A DNA stretch of 64,000 nt from Streptomyces xanthii (GCF_014621695.1 NZ_CP061281.1:3968001-4032000), one strand, 5' to 3'; shown: positions 32,824 through 42,521, counted from the stretch's first letter. The notes: a model not told the origin generated them from the sequence alone. A program made the numbers and translations.

Positions 32824-33624
32824 GTGCGCGCCTCCCTCATCCAGATCGCGGTAAACGAGGACGAATCGGTCAACTCGCGGCGGGAGCGAGTGAGTTCCCT
32901 GGTCCGCGACCAGGCAGGTTCGGCCGATCTCGTCGTCCTTCCCGAGCTGTGGACGACCGGAGCCTTCGCCTACGAGCTGTTCGCCGCCGAGGCCGAACCC
33001 CTGGAGGGCCCCACCTTCGACGCCATGTCGAAGGCAGCCGCGGACGCGGGCGTCTGGCTGCACGCCGGCTCGATCCCCGAGCGCGACCCGGACGGTCCGC
33101 TCTACAACACCGCGCTCGTCTTCGCCCCCGACGGCACCCTCGCCGCCGCCTACCGCAAGATCCACCGCTTCGGCTTCGACAAGGGCGAGGCCGTCCTCAT
33201 GAGCCCGGGCGACGAGCTGGTCACCGTACGGCTCCCGGAGACCGTGCTCGGCGTGACCACCTGCTACGACCTGCGCTTCCCCGAGCTGTACCGGGGCCTC
33301 GTCGACCGCGGCGCCGAGACCCTCCTCGTCTCCGCCGGCTGGCCCGAGCGGCGCCGCGCCCACTGGACCCTCCTCGCGCGGGCCCGCGCCGTCGAGAACC
33401 AGGCGTACGTCCTGGCCTGCGGCAGCGCCGGCACCCACGCGGGCGTCGAACAGGCGGGCCACAGCATCGTCGTCGACCCCTGGGGCGAGATCCTCGCCGA
33501 GGCGGGCGCCGGCGAGGAGGTGCTGCGCGTGGAGCTCGACCCCGCGAAGGTCGGCGCCACCCGCGAGCAGTTCCCGGCCCTCAAGGACCGCCTCCTCGGC
33601 CTGGACACCCCGCGCCGCCCCTGA
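32824..33624 (+). CDS. Carbon-nitrogen hydrolase (nitrilase superfamily, omega-amidase-like)
   Basis: 266 residues. The catalytic triad is visible: Glu41 in VVLPELWTTG, Lys112 in AYRKIHRFGF and Cys147 in GVTTCYDLRFPELYRG. The text GHSIVVDPWGEILAEAGAGE is the usual C-terminal strand. The closest recognisable class is the Nit/omega-amidase-type cytosolic amidases that hydrolyse 2-oxoamides or deaminated glutathione-like metabolites. GTG 32824 starts the protein; there is little leader after the divergent promoter region. Ends 15 bp from the convergent next gene. Confidence 0.86.
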   Translation: MRASLIQIAVNEDESVNSRRERVSSLVRDQAGSADLVVLPELWTTGAFAYELFAAEAEPLEGPTFDAMSKAAADAGVWLHAGSIPERDPDGPLYNTALVFAPDGTLAAAYRKIHRFGFDKGEAVLMSPGDELVTVRLPETVLGVTTCYDLRFPELYRGLVDRGAETLLVSAGWPERRRAHWTLLARARAVENQAYVLACGSAGTHAGVEQAGHSIVVDPWGEILAEAGAGEEVLRVELDPAKVGATREQFPALKDRLLGLDTPRRP

Positions 33625-33639
33625 CCCCCGGGAGCACGC

Positions 33640-34137
33640 TCAGTCGAGGTCGCCGCGTTCCTTCTCCGCGAGATGGATCACGCACACGGCGACCGCGACG
33701 AGCAGCGCCGGATCGGCGTCCTCCCGCACCACGTTCACCCCGTACGTGTCCCGCACGCGCAGCCAGCGCCGCGAGATGTCCGCGAGCAGTTCGCCGTCGT
33801 ACTCCACGGCGAACTCGCGGTCCAGGATCTTGCCGCTGACGTCGAGCTCGGTGCCGTCGACCAGCTCGACCCGGTAGTGGTTGCGCAGCAGCGACAGGCG
33901 TTTGCGGCGGATCTTCGCGAGCGGTTCGCCGTCGCGCTCGATCACCATCGTGTCCCGCAGCGCGAGCATCTTCTGGCGGATGTCGATCAGGACGCGTCCG
34001 TCGGGCCCCTTGAGCTCGAACGTGTCGCGCAGCCGCATCGCCTTTCCGTCGACGAGGAAGGCCTTGCGGCCCTGCTCGTCCTCGATCCAGTAGTCCTCGC
34101 CGACGGCGAAGAGCCGTTCCCGAACTTCGTAGCGCAT
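33640..34137 (-). CDS. LURP-one-related (Tubby-like fold) family protein
   Basis: 165 residues. The repeated pattern RERLFAVGEDYWIEDEQGRK, AMRLRDTFELKGPDG and IDIRQKMLALRDTMVIERDG is characteristic of the LURP-one/DUF567 family, a beta-barrel around a central helix related to Tubby and scramblases. The C-terminal helix LLVAVAVCVIHLAE is hydrophobic, as in the family's buried helix. Bacterial function is unknown, possibly membrane-lipid association. ATG 34137 is the natural start. Confidence 0.83.
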   Translation of the reverse strand: MRYEVRERLFAVGEDYWIEDEQGRKAFLVDGKAMRLRDTFELKGPDGRVLIDIRQKMLALRDTMVIERDGEPLAKIRRKRLSLLRNHYRVELVDGTELDVSGKILDREFAVEYDGELLADISRRWLRVRDTYGVNVVREDADPALLVAVAVCVIHLAEKERGDLD

Positions 34138-34239
34138 ACGCCCCAGCCTGCCCGCGCGCGGGCGGCCCGACCCCCGGGAGTGACCCGAACGGCCCAGCCC
34201 CGCGCGCGCCGCCCCCGCCCCCGCCGGTCTCCTTGACCC

Positions 34240-35544
34240 ATGACCAGGGACGACGAACTCTCCGCGCTGCGCGCTCGGGTCGCCGAGCTGGAGGCGGCCG
34301 CCGGACGGCCCGCACGGCGGCGGGCGGGGCGGACGAAATCCACGTTCGCCGTCGTCCTGATCGTGCTCGCCGCCCTGCTCACCCCGCTCGGCGCCGTCGC
34401 CGTCTGGTCCGACGCGCTGATCGGTGACACCGACCGGTACGTCGACACGATGGCGCCGCTCGCCGAGGACCCCGACGTGCAGAACGCCGTCGCGGACCGG
34501 GTCACCACCGCCGTCATGAGCCGCATCGAGATCGCCGACCTGCTGGAGAACGTCGCCCCCGACGACCGGCCCGCGCTGGAGAAGGCGCTCGGCGCCGCGA
34601 GCGGGCCGATCACCGACGGGCTCACCTCGTTCGTGCACACGGTCGCCGACCGGTTCGTCACCAGCCCCGCCTTCGCCACCGTGTGGAAACAGCTCAACCG
34701 CACCGCCCACACCGCCGTCGACAAGGCGCTCACCGGCAGCGGCGGCGACGCCGTCAAGGTCGAGAACGGCATGGTCACCCTCGACCTCGCCCCCGTCGTC
34801 GAACAGGTCAAGAACGGCCTCGTCGACCGCGGGCTCGACGTCGCCGGGAAGATCCCCGAGATCCACACCGAGATCACCGTCATGGAGTCCACCGGCGGCC
34901 TCGCCAAGGCCCGCAAGGGCTTCCGGCTCCTCCAGCTCCTCTCCTGGGTGCTCCCGCTGCTCGTCCTCCTCCTGGCCGCCGCCGGTGTCCTGCTCGCCCG
35001 GCGCCGCCGCCGGGCCCTCGTCACCGCCGCCCTCGGCATCGCGGCCGGCGCGCTGGTGCTCGGGCTCGCCCTGTGGCTCGGCCGCGCCTACTACCTCGAC
35101 GCCCTGCCCTCCAGCGTCTCCCGCCCCGCGGCGGAGTCCGTCTTCGACACCCTCGTCCGCTTCCTGCGCAGCGGCGTCCGCATGATCGCCGCCCTCGGCA
35201 TCGTCATCGCCCTGGCCGCCTGGCTCAGCGGCCCCGGGCGCTGGGCGCGGGCCACCCGCGACGCCTGGTGCGGCGCGATCGGCTCGGTCCGCCGGTCCGT
35301 CACGGCCGGCACCTTCGGCCCGGTCGGGCCCTGGGTGCACCGCATGCGGACCTGGCTGAACTGGACCGTGGCGGCCGTCGCCGCCGCCGTCCTCATCGCC
35401 TGGAACTACCCGACCGGCGCGGTCGTCGCCTGGATCGCGTTCGTCGCCCTGTGCGCCCTCGCGATCATCGAGTTCCTCGACGTCCCGGAATTCCAGGACG
35501 CGGCCTCGCCCGCGTCCCTCCCGCCCGAGGGCCTCGCGCCGTAG
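34240..35544 (+). CDS. Multi-spanning membrane protein of unknown function
   Basis: 434 residues. A short coiled N-terminus (DDELSALRARVAELEAAAG) precedes helix 1 (STFAVVLIVLAALLTPLGAV, about 34-55). A large extracytoplasmic helical domain (about 60-215) follows, with DRYVDTMAPLAEDPDVQNAV and TDGLTSFVHTVADRFVTSPA. Then four or five helices lie at about 232-250, 262-285, 315-330, 375-390 and 398-415. It resembles large actinobacterial integral membrane proteins without assigned function. The divergent gene (LURP-one) is 102 bp away. Confidence 0.75.
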   Translation: MTRDDELSALRARVAELEAAAGRPARRRAGRTKSTFAVVLIVLAALLTPLGAVAVWSDALIGDTDRYVDTMAPLAEDPDVQNAVADRVTTAVMSRIEIADLLENVAPDDRPALEKALGAASGPITDGLTSFVHTVADRFVTSPAFATVWKQLNRTAHTAVDKALTGSGGDAVKVENGMVTLDLAPVVEQVKNGLVDRGLDVAGKIPEIHTEITVMESTGGLAKARKGFRLLQLLSWVLPLLVLLLAAAGVLLARRRRRALVTAALGIAAGALVLGLALWLGRAYYLDALPSSVSRPAAESVFDTLVRFLRSGVRMIAALGIVIALAAWLSGPGRWARATRDAWCGAIGSVRRSVTAGTFGPVGPWVHRMRTWLNWTVAAVAAAVLIAWNYPTGAVVAWIAFVALCALAIIEFLDVPEFQDAASPASLPPEGLAP

Positions 35545-35577
35545 ACGCCATGGCCCGTCACGCCTCCCCGAGGGCCT

Positions 35578-36594
35578 TTACGCCGTAATCGCGGCAGACG
35601 CCTCCACAGGCGCCGCCCCGAACCGTCTCCGGTACGCCGAAGGGCTCAGCCCCGTCGCCCGCTTCAGGTGCGCCCGCAGGTTCGCCGCGCTCCCCAGACC
35701 GCTGTCCCGCGCCACCACGTCGAGCCGCAGCTCGCCCCGCTCGATCAGCCGGCAGGCCAGCGCGATCCGCTCCCCGAGCAGCCAGGCCAGCGGCGTCGTG
35801 CCCAGCTCCGCCCGGAAGCGGCGGTGCAGCGTCGCCGGACTCACCCCGGCGCGGGCCGCGAGCCCGGCCACGGTCAGCGGCTCGCCGAGCCGCTCCTGCG
35901 CCCAGACCAGCAGCGGCGCGAGCGAGGCGTCCGGCACCTGCGGCACCGGGCGCTCCACGAACTGGCGCTGCCCGCCGTCCCGGTGCGCGGCGAACACGAG
36001 CCGCCGCGACACCGCGTTCGCGATCTCCGCACCGTGGTCGCGGCGCACCAGGTGCAGCCCGAGATCGAGCGCGGAGGCGCTGCCGGACGAGGTCAGGATG
36101 TCCCCGTCGTCGACGAACAGCACGTCGGGTTCGAGCCGCACCCCGGGGAAGCGGCGGCGGAACGCGTCCGCCCACATCCAGTGACAGGCCGCCCGCCGCC
36201 CGTCCAGGAGCCCCGCCTCCGCGAGCGTGAACGCCCCGCTGCAGAACCCGACGAGCCGGGCCCCGCGCGCGTGCGCGGCCCGCAGCGCGTCCAGCACCTC
36301 GGCCCGCCGGGGCACCTCGGTGTCCGGCCGGTTCGGCACGATCACCGTGTCGGCGCTCTCCGTGGCCGACAGGTCGGCGACCCCGCTCAGCGTGAAGAAC
36401 CCGTCCCGCATCACCGTGTCCGGCTGCGCCGCGCACAGCGCGAACGAGTAGAGGGCGCGCCCCAGTTCGGGCCGGCGCAGCCCGAACACCTCGATCGCGC
36501 ACGCCAGCTCGAAGGGGTTGGAGCCCTCGTCGACGAGCGCGACCACCCGGTGCACACGGTCCGATTCAGAGTCCTGCGAGGATCCTTGCGGCAT
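35578..36594 (-). CDS. GlxA-type transcriptional regulator (DJ-1/PfpI + AraC HTH)
   Basis: 338 residues. The N-terminal class I glutamine amidotransferase-like (DJ-1/PfpI) domain (about 15-195) has VVALVDEGSNPFELACAIEV and LVGFCSGAFTLAEAGLLDGR, with a Cys at the nucleophile-elbow position. The C-terminal AraC domain (about 235-330) has two HTHs: EPLTVAGLAARAGVSPATLH and LDVVARDSGLGSAANLRAHL. Such proteins sense small molecules and activate nearby operons. It diverges from the cupin gene with only 53 bp between starts, making the cupin a likely target. Confidence 0.85.
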   Translation of the reverse strand: MPQGSSQDSESDRVHRVVALVDEGSNPFELACAIEVFGLRRPELGRALYSFALCAAQPDTVMRDGFFTLSGVADLSATESADTVIVPNRPDTEVPRRAEVLDALRAAHARGARLVGFCSGAFTLAEAGLLDGRRAACHWMWADAFRRRFPGVRLEPDVLFVDDGDILTSSGSASALDLGLHLVRRDHGAEIANAVSRRLVFAAHRDGGQRQFVERPVPQVPDASLAPLLVWAQERLGEPLTVAGLAARAGVSPATLHRRFRAELGTTPLAWLLGERIALACRLIERGELRLDVVARDSGLGSAANLRAHLKRATGLSPSAYRRRFGAAPVEASAAITA

Positions 36595-36647
36595 ACGAGA
36601 TTTCTAGCACTCACACCCGGTCCCGCGCCGCCCGCACGCTGGACACC

Positions 36648-37064
36648 ATGAACCCCGTCACGCATCCCGCACTCCCGGAACCCGTCTCGCTCCCGCAGGC
36701 CCTGACCACCTTCGACGCCCTGTGGAGCCCGCGCATCGTCACGCAGGTCAACGACTACGACGTCCGGCTCGCCAAGGCGGAGGGCGAGCACGTGTGGCAC
36801 GTCCACGAGCACACCGACGAGTTCTTCCTCGTCGTCGAGGGCGAACTGACCATCGCCCTGCGCGAGGACACCGGCGAACGCGCCGTCGTCCTGCCCCGCG
36901 GCTCCGTCTTCACCGTCCCCCGCGGCACCTGGCACAAGCCCCACGCCGCCCCCGGCACCGCGCTCCTCGTCCTGGAACCCACCGGAACCTCCTCGACGGG
37001 CGACGCCCACGACCCCGTACCGGCCCACGTGGACTCGACGACGGGGCACCCTGTCCAGGTGTGA
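36648..37064 (+). CDS. Small cupin-domain protein
   Basis: 138 residues. Cupin motif 1 HVWHVHEHTDEFFLVVEGEL (about 48-67; His, His, Glu metal ligands) and motif 2 VLPRGSVFTVPRGTWHKP (about 81-98; His ligand) are both intact, so a metal site is likely. It may be a dioxygenase/isomerase or a sensing cupin. Divergent from the GlxA-type regulator and 31 bp upstream of the thioredoxin-NHL gene on the same strand. Confidence 0.83.
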   Translation: MNPVTHPALPEPVSLPQALTTFDALWSPRIVTQVNDYDVRLAKAEGEHVWHVHEHTDEFFLVVEGELTIALREDTGERAVVLPRGSVFTVPRGTWHKPHAAPGTALLVLEPTGTSSTGDAHDPVPAHVDSTTGHPVQV

Positions 37065-37095
37065 CCGTCTTCCGCGCAGGTGGCAAGCTTGAAGC

Positions 37096-38934
37096 ATGAA
37101 CGATGCCGCCCCGGTGCCCAGCCCCGCCCCCGCCCGCCGTGCCCGAGTCCGCGCTCCCGAACTGGTCGGCAAGGGCGGATGGATCAACACGGGCGGGAAG
37201 GAACTGACGCTCGCCGACTTCCGAGGGCGCACGTTGGTCCTCGATTTTTGGACCTTCTGCTGCGTGAACTGCCTGCACGTGCTCGATGAGCTGCGGGAGC
37301 TGGAGGAGAAGCACCGGGACACGCTCGTGATCGTCGGTGTGCACTCGCCGAAGTTCGTGCACGAGGCCGAGCACGCGGCGGTCGTCGACGCGGTCGAGCG
37401 GTACGGCGTGGAGCACCCGGTGCTCGACGACCCGGAGCTCGTGACCTGGAAGCAGTACGCGGTGCGGGCCTGGCCGACGCTCGTGGTGATCGACCCCGAG
37501 GGGTACGTCGTCGCGCAGCACGCCGGTGAGGGGCACGCGCACGCGATCGAGAAGCTGGTCGAGGAGCTGGAGGCCGAGCACGAGGTGAAGGGCACGCTGC
37601 GGCGCGGCGACGGGCCGTACGTGCCGCCGGAGCCGGTCGCCGGCGACCTGCGCTTCCCGGGCAAGGCGCTCGTGCTGCCGTCGGGGAACTTCCTGGTGTC
37701 GGACACGACCCGGCACCAGCTGGTCGAGCTGGCGGCGGACGGCGAGACCGTCGTGCGGCGGATCGGGGACGGGGAGCGCGGCTTCGGGCCCGAGTCGTTC
37801 AACGAGCCGCAGGGGCTGGCGCTGCTCGACGAGCGGACCGTGGTCGTCGCCGACACCGTGAACCACGCGCTGCGCGCCGTCGACCTCGACAGCGGGGCCG
37901 TGACGACCCTCGCGGGCACCGGGAAGCAGTGGTGGCAGGGCTCGCCCACCAGCGGGCCCGCGCTGGAAGTGGACCTGTCCTCGCCGTGGGACGTCGCCGT
38001 GTTCGGCGGGCGGGTGTGGATGGCCATGGCGGGCGTGCACCAGCTGTGGACGTACGACCCCGTGGCGCGCGTCGTCGCGGTCGCGGCCGGGACGACGAAC
38101 GAGGGGCTCGTCGACGGCCCCGGCGACGAGGCCTGGTTCGCGCAGCCCTCGGGGCTCGCCGCGACCGAGGACCGGCTGTGGGTGGCCGACTCCGAGACGA
38201 GCGCGCTGCGCTGGGTGGACCCGGAGGGACATGTGCACACCGCGGTCGGCACCGGCCTGTTCGACTTTGGGCACCGGGACGGGGACGCGGGGCAGGCGCT
38301 GCTCCAGCACCCGCTGGGTGTCACCGTGCTGCCCGACGGCTCGGTGGCGGTGGCGGACACGTACAACCACGCGCTGCGCCGCTACGACCCGGCGACCCGC
38401 CAGGTCAGCACGCTGGCGACGGATCTGCGGGAGCCGAGCGACGCGGTCCTCGTCGGGGACGACATCGTGGTCGTGGAGTCGGCGCGGCACCGGCTGACCC
38501 GGCTCCGGCTGCCCGAGGAGGCGGTGAGGGTGGACGCGATCGCGCACCACACGCAGCGCGCCGCGACCGAGATCGCGGGCGGAAAGCTGCGGCTCGACGT
38601 CATCTTCCAGGCGCCGGCCGGGCAGAAGCTCGACACCCGGTACGGGCCCTCGACCCGGCTGCTCGTCTCCTCGACGCCGCCGGAGCTGCTCGTCGCGGGC
38701 GACGGAGCGGGCACCGAGCTGGGCCGTGAGCTGGTCCTGAACCCGGAGATCGAGGAGGGCGTGCTGCACGTGTCGGCGATGGCCGCGTCCTGCGACGACG
38801 ACCCGGCCAACGAGTACCCGGCCTGTCACGTCCACCAGCAGGACTGGGGTGTGCCGGTCCGCGTGGCCGAGGGCGGGGCGGACCGGCTGCCGCTGGTGCT
38901 CGCGGGGCTGGACGAGCAGACCGCGCGGGGCTGA
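37096..38934 (+). CDS. Thioredoxin-like plus NHL-repeat protein (NHLRC2-like)
   Basis: 612 residues. N-terminal thioredoxin/TlpA-like fold (about 20-165) with the redox pair in FWTFCCVNCLHVLDELRELE (Cys56-x-x-Cys59) and cis-Pro region AWPTLVVIDPEG. The remainder is a beta-propeller of NHL repeats, for example GERGFGPESFNEPQGLALLD, VVADTVNHALRAVDLDSG and VAVADTYNHALRRYDPATR, then a C-terminal beta domain. The layout matches the conserved NHLRC2 family, whose biochemical role is unclear. No signal peptide, so it is probably cytoplasmic. Confidence 0.87.
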   Translation: MNDAAPVPSPAPARRARVRAPELVGKGGWINTGGKELTLADFRGRTLVLDFWTFCCVNCLHVLDELRELEEKHRDTLVIVGVHSPKFVHEAEHAAVVDAVERYGVEHPVLDDPELVTWKQYAVRAWPTLVVIDPEGYVVAQHAGEGHAHAIEKLVEELEAEHEVKGTLRRGDGPYVPPEPVAGDLRFPGKALVLPSGNFLVSDTTRHQLVELAADGETVVRRIGDGERGFGPESFNEPQGLALLDERTVVVADTVNHALRAVDLDSGAVTTLAGTGKQWWQGSPTSGPALEVDLSSPWDVAVFGGRVWMAMAGVHQLWTYDPVARVVAVAAGTTNEGLVDGPGDEAWFAQPSGLAATEDRLWVADSETSALRWVDPEGHVHTAVGTGLFDFGHRDGDAGQALLQHPLGVTVLPDGSVAVADTYNHALRRYDPATRQVSTLATDLREPSDAVLVGDDIVVVESARHRLTRLRLPEEAVRVDAIAHHTQRAATEIAGGKLRLDVIFQAPAGQKLDTRYGPSTRLLVSSTPPELLVAGDGAGTELGRELVLNPEIEEGVLHVSAMAASCDDDPANEYPACHVHQQDWGVPVRVAEGGADRLPLVLAGLDEQTARG

Positions 38935-38974
38935 CGGGGGTCCGGCCCCGCGCGGCGTCGGTGGTCCTGCGCGG

Positions 38975-39685
38975 TCAGTTGCCGAACGGCTTGACCGTGT
39001 TCCAGGAGTAGACCTCGATGCCGTCGTCCATCTTGCCCGCGTACTCGACCTCGCCGGGCGTCTGGATCGTCTCGGTCTCGGCCTCGTCGGGGTTGTTCAT
39101 CTGCAGGGACAGGCGGATCGACGTGAAGTAGTCGTCCTCGGCCTTGACGTCCTGGGTGACGGCGATCGCCGAGTAGATCCGGCCGCCGGGCTGGACGACC
39201 AGCGGCTGCGCGGGCTGCTCGTCGTCCTTGGCCTGCGGGACGTCGCCGTTGGCCTTGCCCGGGGTGACGACCGGGAACTTCTGCACGGTGCAGGCGCTCG
39301 CGGAGCGGTTCTCGGCGGTGATCAGCAGGTGGTCGCCCTGCTGCTCGGGGTTGCGGCGCTCCAGCTTGTAGGTGAGGAAGCCGACCTTGCACTCGGGCGT
39401 CTTCTTCGCGGCCGTGCCCGAGCCCCCCGTGCTCGAGCCGGTCTTCGAGGAGCCGGCCTGCGCGGCGTCGCCGCCCGAGGCCTGCGCCGCGTCGCCGCCG
39501 GTGCCCGAACCCGCGTCCGCGCCCTGGTCCTTCGAGGCGTCCGAGCCGGCCGAGGAGCTCGACGCGGTGTTCTGCGCGGCGCCCTCGTCCTTGGTGCCGG
39601 TGTCGCCGTTGCAGGCGGTCAGCGAGAGGCTCAGGGCGGCGGCCGCGGCGGCGAGGACGACGTTGCGGGCGATGGTGCGGGTCAT
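38975..39685 (-). CDS. DUF4232-type lipoprotein
   Basis: 236 residues. Lipoprotein signal with lipobox LSLTAC (Cys25), so it is anchored on the outer face of the membrane. A Ser/Gly/Ala-rich flexible stretch (about 30-95) follows. The globular part from about 98 (KVGFLTYKLERRNPEQQGDH, then ITAENRSASACTVQKFPVV) matches DUF4232, an immunoglobulin-like domain common in actinobacterial lipoproteins. Function unknown; possibly cell-envelope binding. Confidence 0.82.
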   Translation of the reverse strand: MTRTIARNVVLAAAAAALSLSLTACNGDTGTKDEGAAQNTASSSSAGSDASKDQGADAGSGTGGDAAQASGGDAAQAGSSKTGSSTGGSGTAAKKTPECKVGFLTYKLERRNPEQQGDHLLITAENRSASACTVQKFPVVTPGKANGDVPQAKDDEQPAQPLVVQPGGRIYSAIAVTQDVKAEDDYFTSIRLSLQMNNPDEAETETIQTPGEVEYAGKMDDGIEVYSWNTVKPFGN

Positions 39686-39782
39686 GGTGGGACTCCCCCG
39701 TGTGCGGTGGGGCCGCCTGGTCCGGTCGGCCCCTTGTGACCACCACTCTGCCGGGGGCCGTCGCCGTCCGGTCGTTCCTCCG

Positions 39783-42521
39783 CTATCGCCCCGTCGCTGT
39801 TTCGCTTCCGATCCGTTCGAGCTGCGCCTTCGCCTTCCGGATACCGTCCTCGAAGCCCCGCTTCACCGCTTCGTCATGGGCTTCACGGAGGCAGTCGAGA
39901 GCTTCCGCTTCGCGGCCCAGGGCGTGCAGTGCGGCGCCGCGCGCGATCCGCAGCAGGATCTGGCGCAGCGGGGCGAGACCCTCGGCGGAGGCGCCCGGCA
40001 GGGTCAGCCCGCGCTCGGTGCAGTCGAGCACCGCGGCGTGGTCGCCGGTGGCCAGGAGCTGGCGGGAGCGGTGTTCCAGGGCGAGCAGTTCGGTGAGGAT
40101 GTCGTCGGTGGCGCGGGCCAGCTCGGCGGCCCGTACGACGTGGGCGAGGGACGCGGTGCTCGGCCCGCCGTCCCGGTCGAGGGCGACGGCCAGGTTGACC
40201 AGCGCGGTGGCCTCGCTGGAGGTGTCGCCGGCGCGGGCCGCGAGCTCCGGGGCGCGCTCCAGCTGCTCGATCGCCTGCGTGAGCCGGCCCTCCTCGGTGA
40301 GCACCCAGCCGTACAGGGCGCGGACCCGGGACTCGGCGTCCGGGTCGTCGAGCCGCTGCGCGGCGGCGAGCCCTTGCTCCATGAGCGGCAGCCAGTCGTC
40401 GCGGACGTAGCCGACGACGTACGGCCACTGCAGGACGGCGAGCCGCCAGGCGCGGTCGTCGTGGCCCGCGGCGTGCGCGGCGACGGCGGCGGCGACGAGG
40501 TTCTCGCGCTCCACGGCGTACCAGGCCAGGCCGGCGGCCCGGTCGGTGAGGGCCGGGTGGCCGAGGTCGGGCCGGATGTCGGCGGGCAGGACGCAGCAGG
40601 GCCGGTCGTCGGGCTCGGTGACGGACGCGGCGAGGAGCGCGGTGCGGACGTAGTGGTCGAGGAGCCGGACCAGGGCCTCGTCGGTGGCCTCGGTGTCGTC
40701 GGCGCGGGCCAGGCCGCGCGCGTAGAGGCGGACGAGGTCGTGCATCAGGTACCGGCCGGGCGTCGGCTCGGTGATCAGGTGGGCGCCGGCGAGGCGGTCC
40801 AGGGCGGCGGCGGCCTCCTGGGGGGAGCGGCCGGTGAGGGCGGCGGCCGCGTACCGGTCGAGGTCGGGTCCGGGCAGCACGCCGAGCCGGTGGAACAGCA
40901 GCCGGGCGTCCTCGGGCAGGGTGCGCAGGGTGAGCCGGAGCGCGGCGGCGACGCCGGTGTCGTCGACGTCGAGGAGGGCCAGGCGGCGCTGCTCGTCGGC
41001 GAGTTCGTCGGCGAGGCCGGACAGCGGCCACTCGGGGCGGGCGTTGACGCGGGCGGCGACGACGCGCAGGGCGAGCGGCAGGCCGGCGCAGAGTTCGGTG
41101 AGGCGGGCGGCGGCCTCCGGTTCGGCGGCGAGCCGGCCGGCGGCGCCGGTCGCGGCGGCGAGCAGCGCGGCGGACCCGGCGGGGTCGAGGACGCCGAGGG
41201 CGACGGTGCGGGCCAGCTCGCTGACGGCGAGCCCGTCCAGGCGCAGCCGCGAGGTGACCACGGCGGCGCTGCCGGGACCGGCCGGGAGCAGCGGGCGGAC
41301 CTGGGCCGCGGTGCGCGCGTTGTCGAGGACGACGAGGTGCCGGTGGCGCTCGGTACGGGTGCGGTACGCGGCGGCGAGCGCGCCCGGTGTCTCGGGCAGG
41401 TCCCGGGCGGGCACGCCGAGGGCGATGAGGAACTCGCGGAGCACGTCGGCGGTCTCGGGGGCGCTGTCGCCGCTGCCGTCGTCGTCGCTGAAGCCGCGCA
41501 GGTCGGCGAAGAGGACGCCGTCGTAGCGGTCGCGGACGGTGTGCGCCCAGTGCAGCGCGGCGGCGGTCTTGCCGACGCCGGCGGGTCCGGTGAGCACGGT
41601 GACGGCGTGCTCGGGTCCGGACGCGGCGTCGAGCGCGGCGAGTTCGCGGTCGCGGCCGACGAAGCCGCGGGGCGGCCGGGGCAGCAGGTCGGGGCCGTCC
41701 GGGGCGGTGGCGCGGACCGGTTGGGGGGCCGGGACCTCGGGCGCTGTCTGCGGTCCGGGCTTGGCGGGCGGGGCGCCGGGGCCGTCGCCGGCGAGGATCT
41801 CCGCGTAGGCCTCGCGCAGTGCGGGGCCCGGGTCGACGCCTAGCTCGTCGGCGAGCAGGGTGCGGGTGCGGTGGTACTGGTCGATGGCGTCGGACTGCCG
41901 GCCCGCCCGGTACAGGGACCGCATCAGCGCGGCGGCGAGCGACTCCCGCATGGGGTGCGCGACGGCCTCGGCGTGCAGCAGGGCGGCGGCCCGCGCGTGG
42001 TCGCCGAACTCGCCGTAGGTGCGGGCCAGTTGCTCGACCGCCGAGATCCGGGCCTGCTCAAGCCCGTCGGCGGCCACGCGCAGCGGGCCGCCGGTCGCGA
42101 CGCCGACCAGCGCGGGCCCGCGCCACAGCGAGAGCGCCTCGCGCAGCAGGGCGGCCGCGTCGTCGGGGGAGCGCTGCTCGTGCGCGAGCCGGACCAGCTC
42201 GTCGAAGCGGTGCGCGTCGAGCAGCGACTCGGGCATCTCCAGGACGTACGCGTCGCCGCGCGTGACGAGCCGCACGCCCCACTCGTCGGCGCCGCCCTGC
42301 GCGAGCAGCGCCCGCAGCCGGGACACATGGCCCTGGGTGACCGTGCGGGCCCGCGCGGGCGGGCCCTCGGGCCACAGCGCGTCGATCAGCTGGTCGAGCG
42401 GGACCGCCGTGTTGGGGCGGAGCAGGAGCGCGGCGAGGAGGCTGCGCCGCTTGGCCGGTCCGAGGGGGAGTTCACCGGTCTCGGTGGCTACGCCGACGGT
42501 GCCGAGCAGCCGGAACTCCAC
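39783..42521 (-). CDS. AfsR/SARP-family regulator with BTAD, NB-ARC and TPR domains
   Basis: 912 residues. Domains: OmpR-like SARP DNA-binding domain (about 1-95, EFRLLGTVGVATETGELPLG to VSRLRALLAQGG), BTAD (about 100-245, YRAGRQSDAIDQYHRTRTLL ending DELGVDPGPALREAYAEIL), NB-ARC ATPase (about 280-560) with P-loop LTGPAGVGKTAAALHWAHTV and Walker B HLVVLDNART, then TPR-like helices (700-900). This is the AfsR layout used for pleiotropic antibiotic and morphology regulators. GTG 42521 has AGGGGAGC 7 nt upstream; the track-like extension to 42674 is non-conserved. No biosynthetic cluster is nearby, so targets lie elsewhere. Confidence 0.87.
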   Translation of the reverse strand: MEFRLLGTVGVATETGELPLGPAKRRSLLAALLLRPNTAVPLDQLIDALWPEGPPARARTVTQGHVSRLRALLAQGGADEWGVRLVTRGDAYVLEMPESLLDAHRFDELVRLAHEQRSPDDAAALLREALSLWRGPALVGVATGGPLRVAADGLEQARISAVEQLARTYGEFGDHARAAALLHAEAVAHPMRESLAAALMRSLYRAGRQSDAIDQYHRTRTLLADELGVDPGPALREAYAEILAGDGPGAPPAKPGPQTAPEVPAPQPVRATAPDGPDLLPRPPRGFVGRDRELAALDAASGPEHAVTVLTGPAGVGKTAAALHWAHTVRDRYDGVLFADLRGFSDDDGSGDSAPETADVLREFLIALGVPARDLPETPGALAAAYRTRTERHRHLVVLDNARTAAQVRPLLPAGPGSAAVVTSRLRLDGLAVSELARTVALGVLDPAGSAALLAAATGAAGRLAAEPEAAARLTELCAGLPLALRVVAARVNARPEWPLSGLADELADEQRRLALLDVDDTGVAAALRLTLRTLPEDARLLFHRLGVLPGPDLDRYAAAALTGRSPQEAAAALDRLAGAHLITEPTPGRYLMHDLVRLYARGLARADDTEATDEALVRLLDHYVRTALLAASVTEPDDRPCCVLPADIRPDLGHPALTDRAAGLAWYAVERENLVAAAVAAHAAGHDDRAWRLAVLQWPYVVGYVRDDWLPLMEQGLAAAQRLDDPDAESRVRALYGWVLTEEGRLTQAIEQLERAPELAARAGDTSSEATALVNLAVALDRDGGPSTASLAHVVRAAELARATDDILTELLALEHRSRQLLATGDHAAVLDCTERGLTLPGASAEGLAPLRQILLRIARGAALHALGREAEALDCLREAHDEAVKRGFEDGIRKAKAQLERIGSETATGR

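Noticed and set aside
39783..42521. SARP regulator as a sign of an antibiotic biosynthetic cluster
   Set aside because: No PKS, NRPS, terpene, RiPP or tailoring genes surround it; AfsR-type regulators are often encoded apart from their targets.
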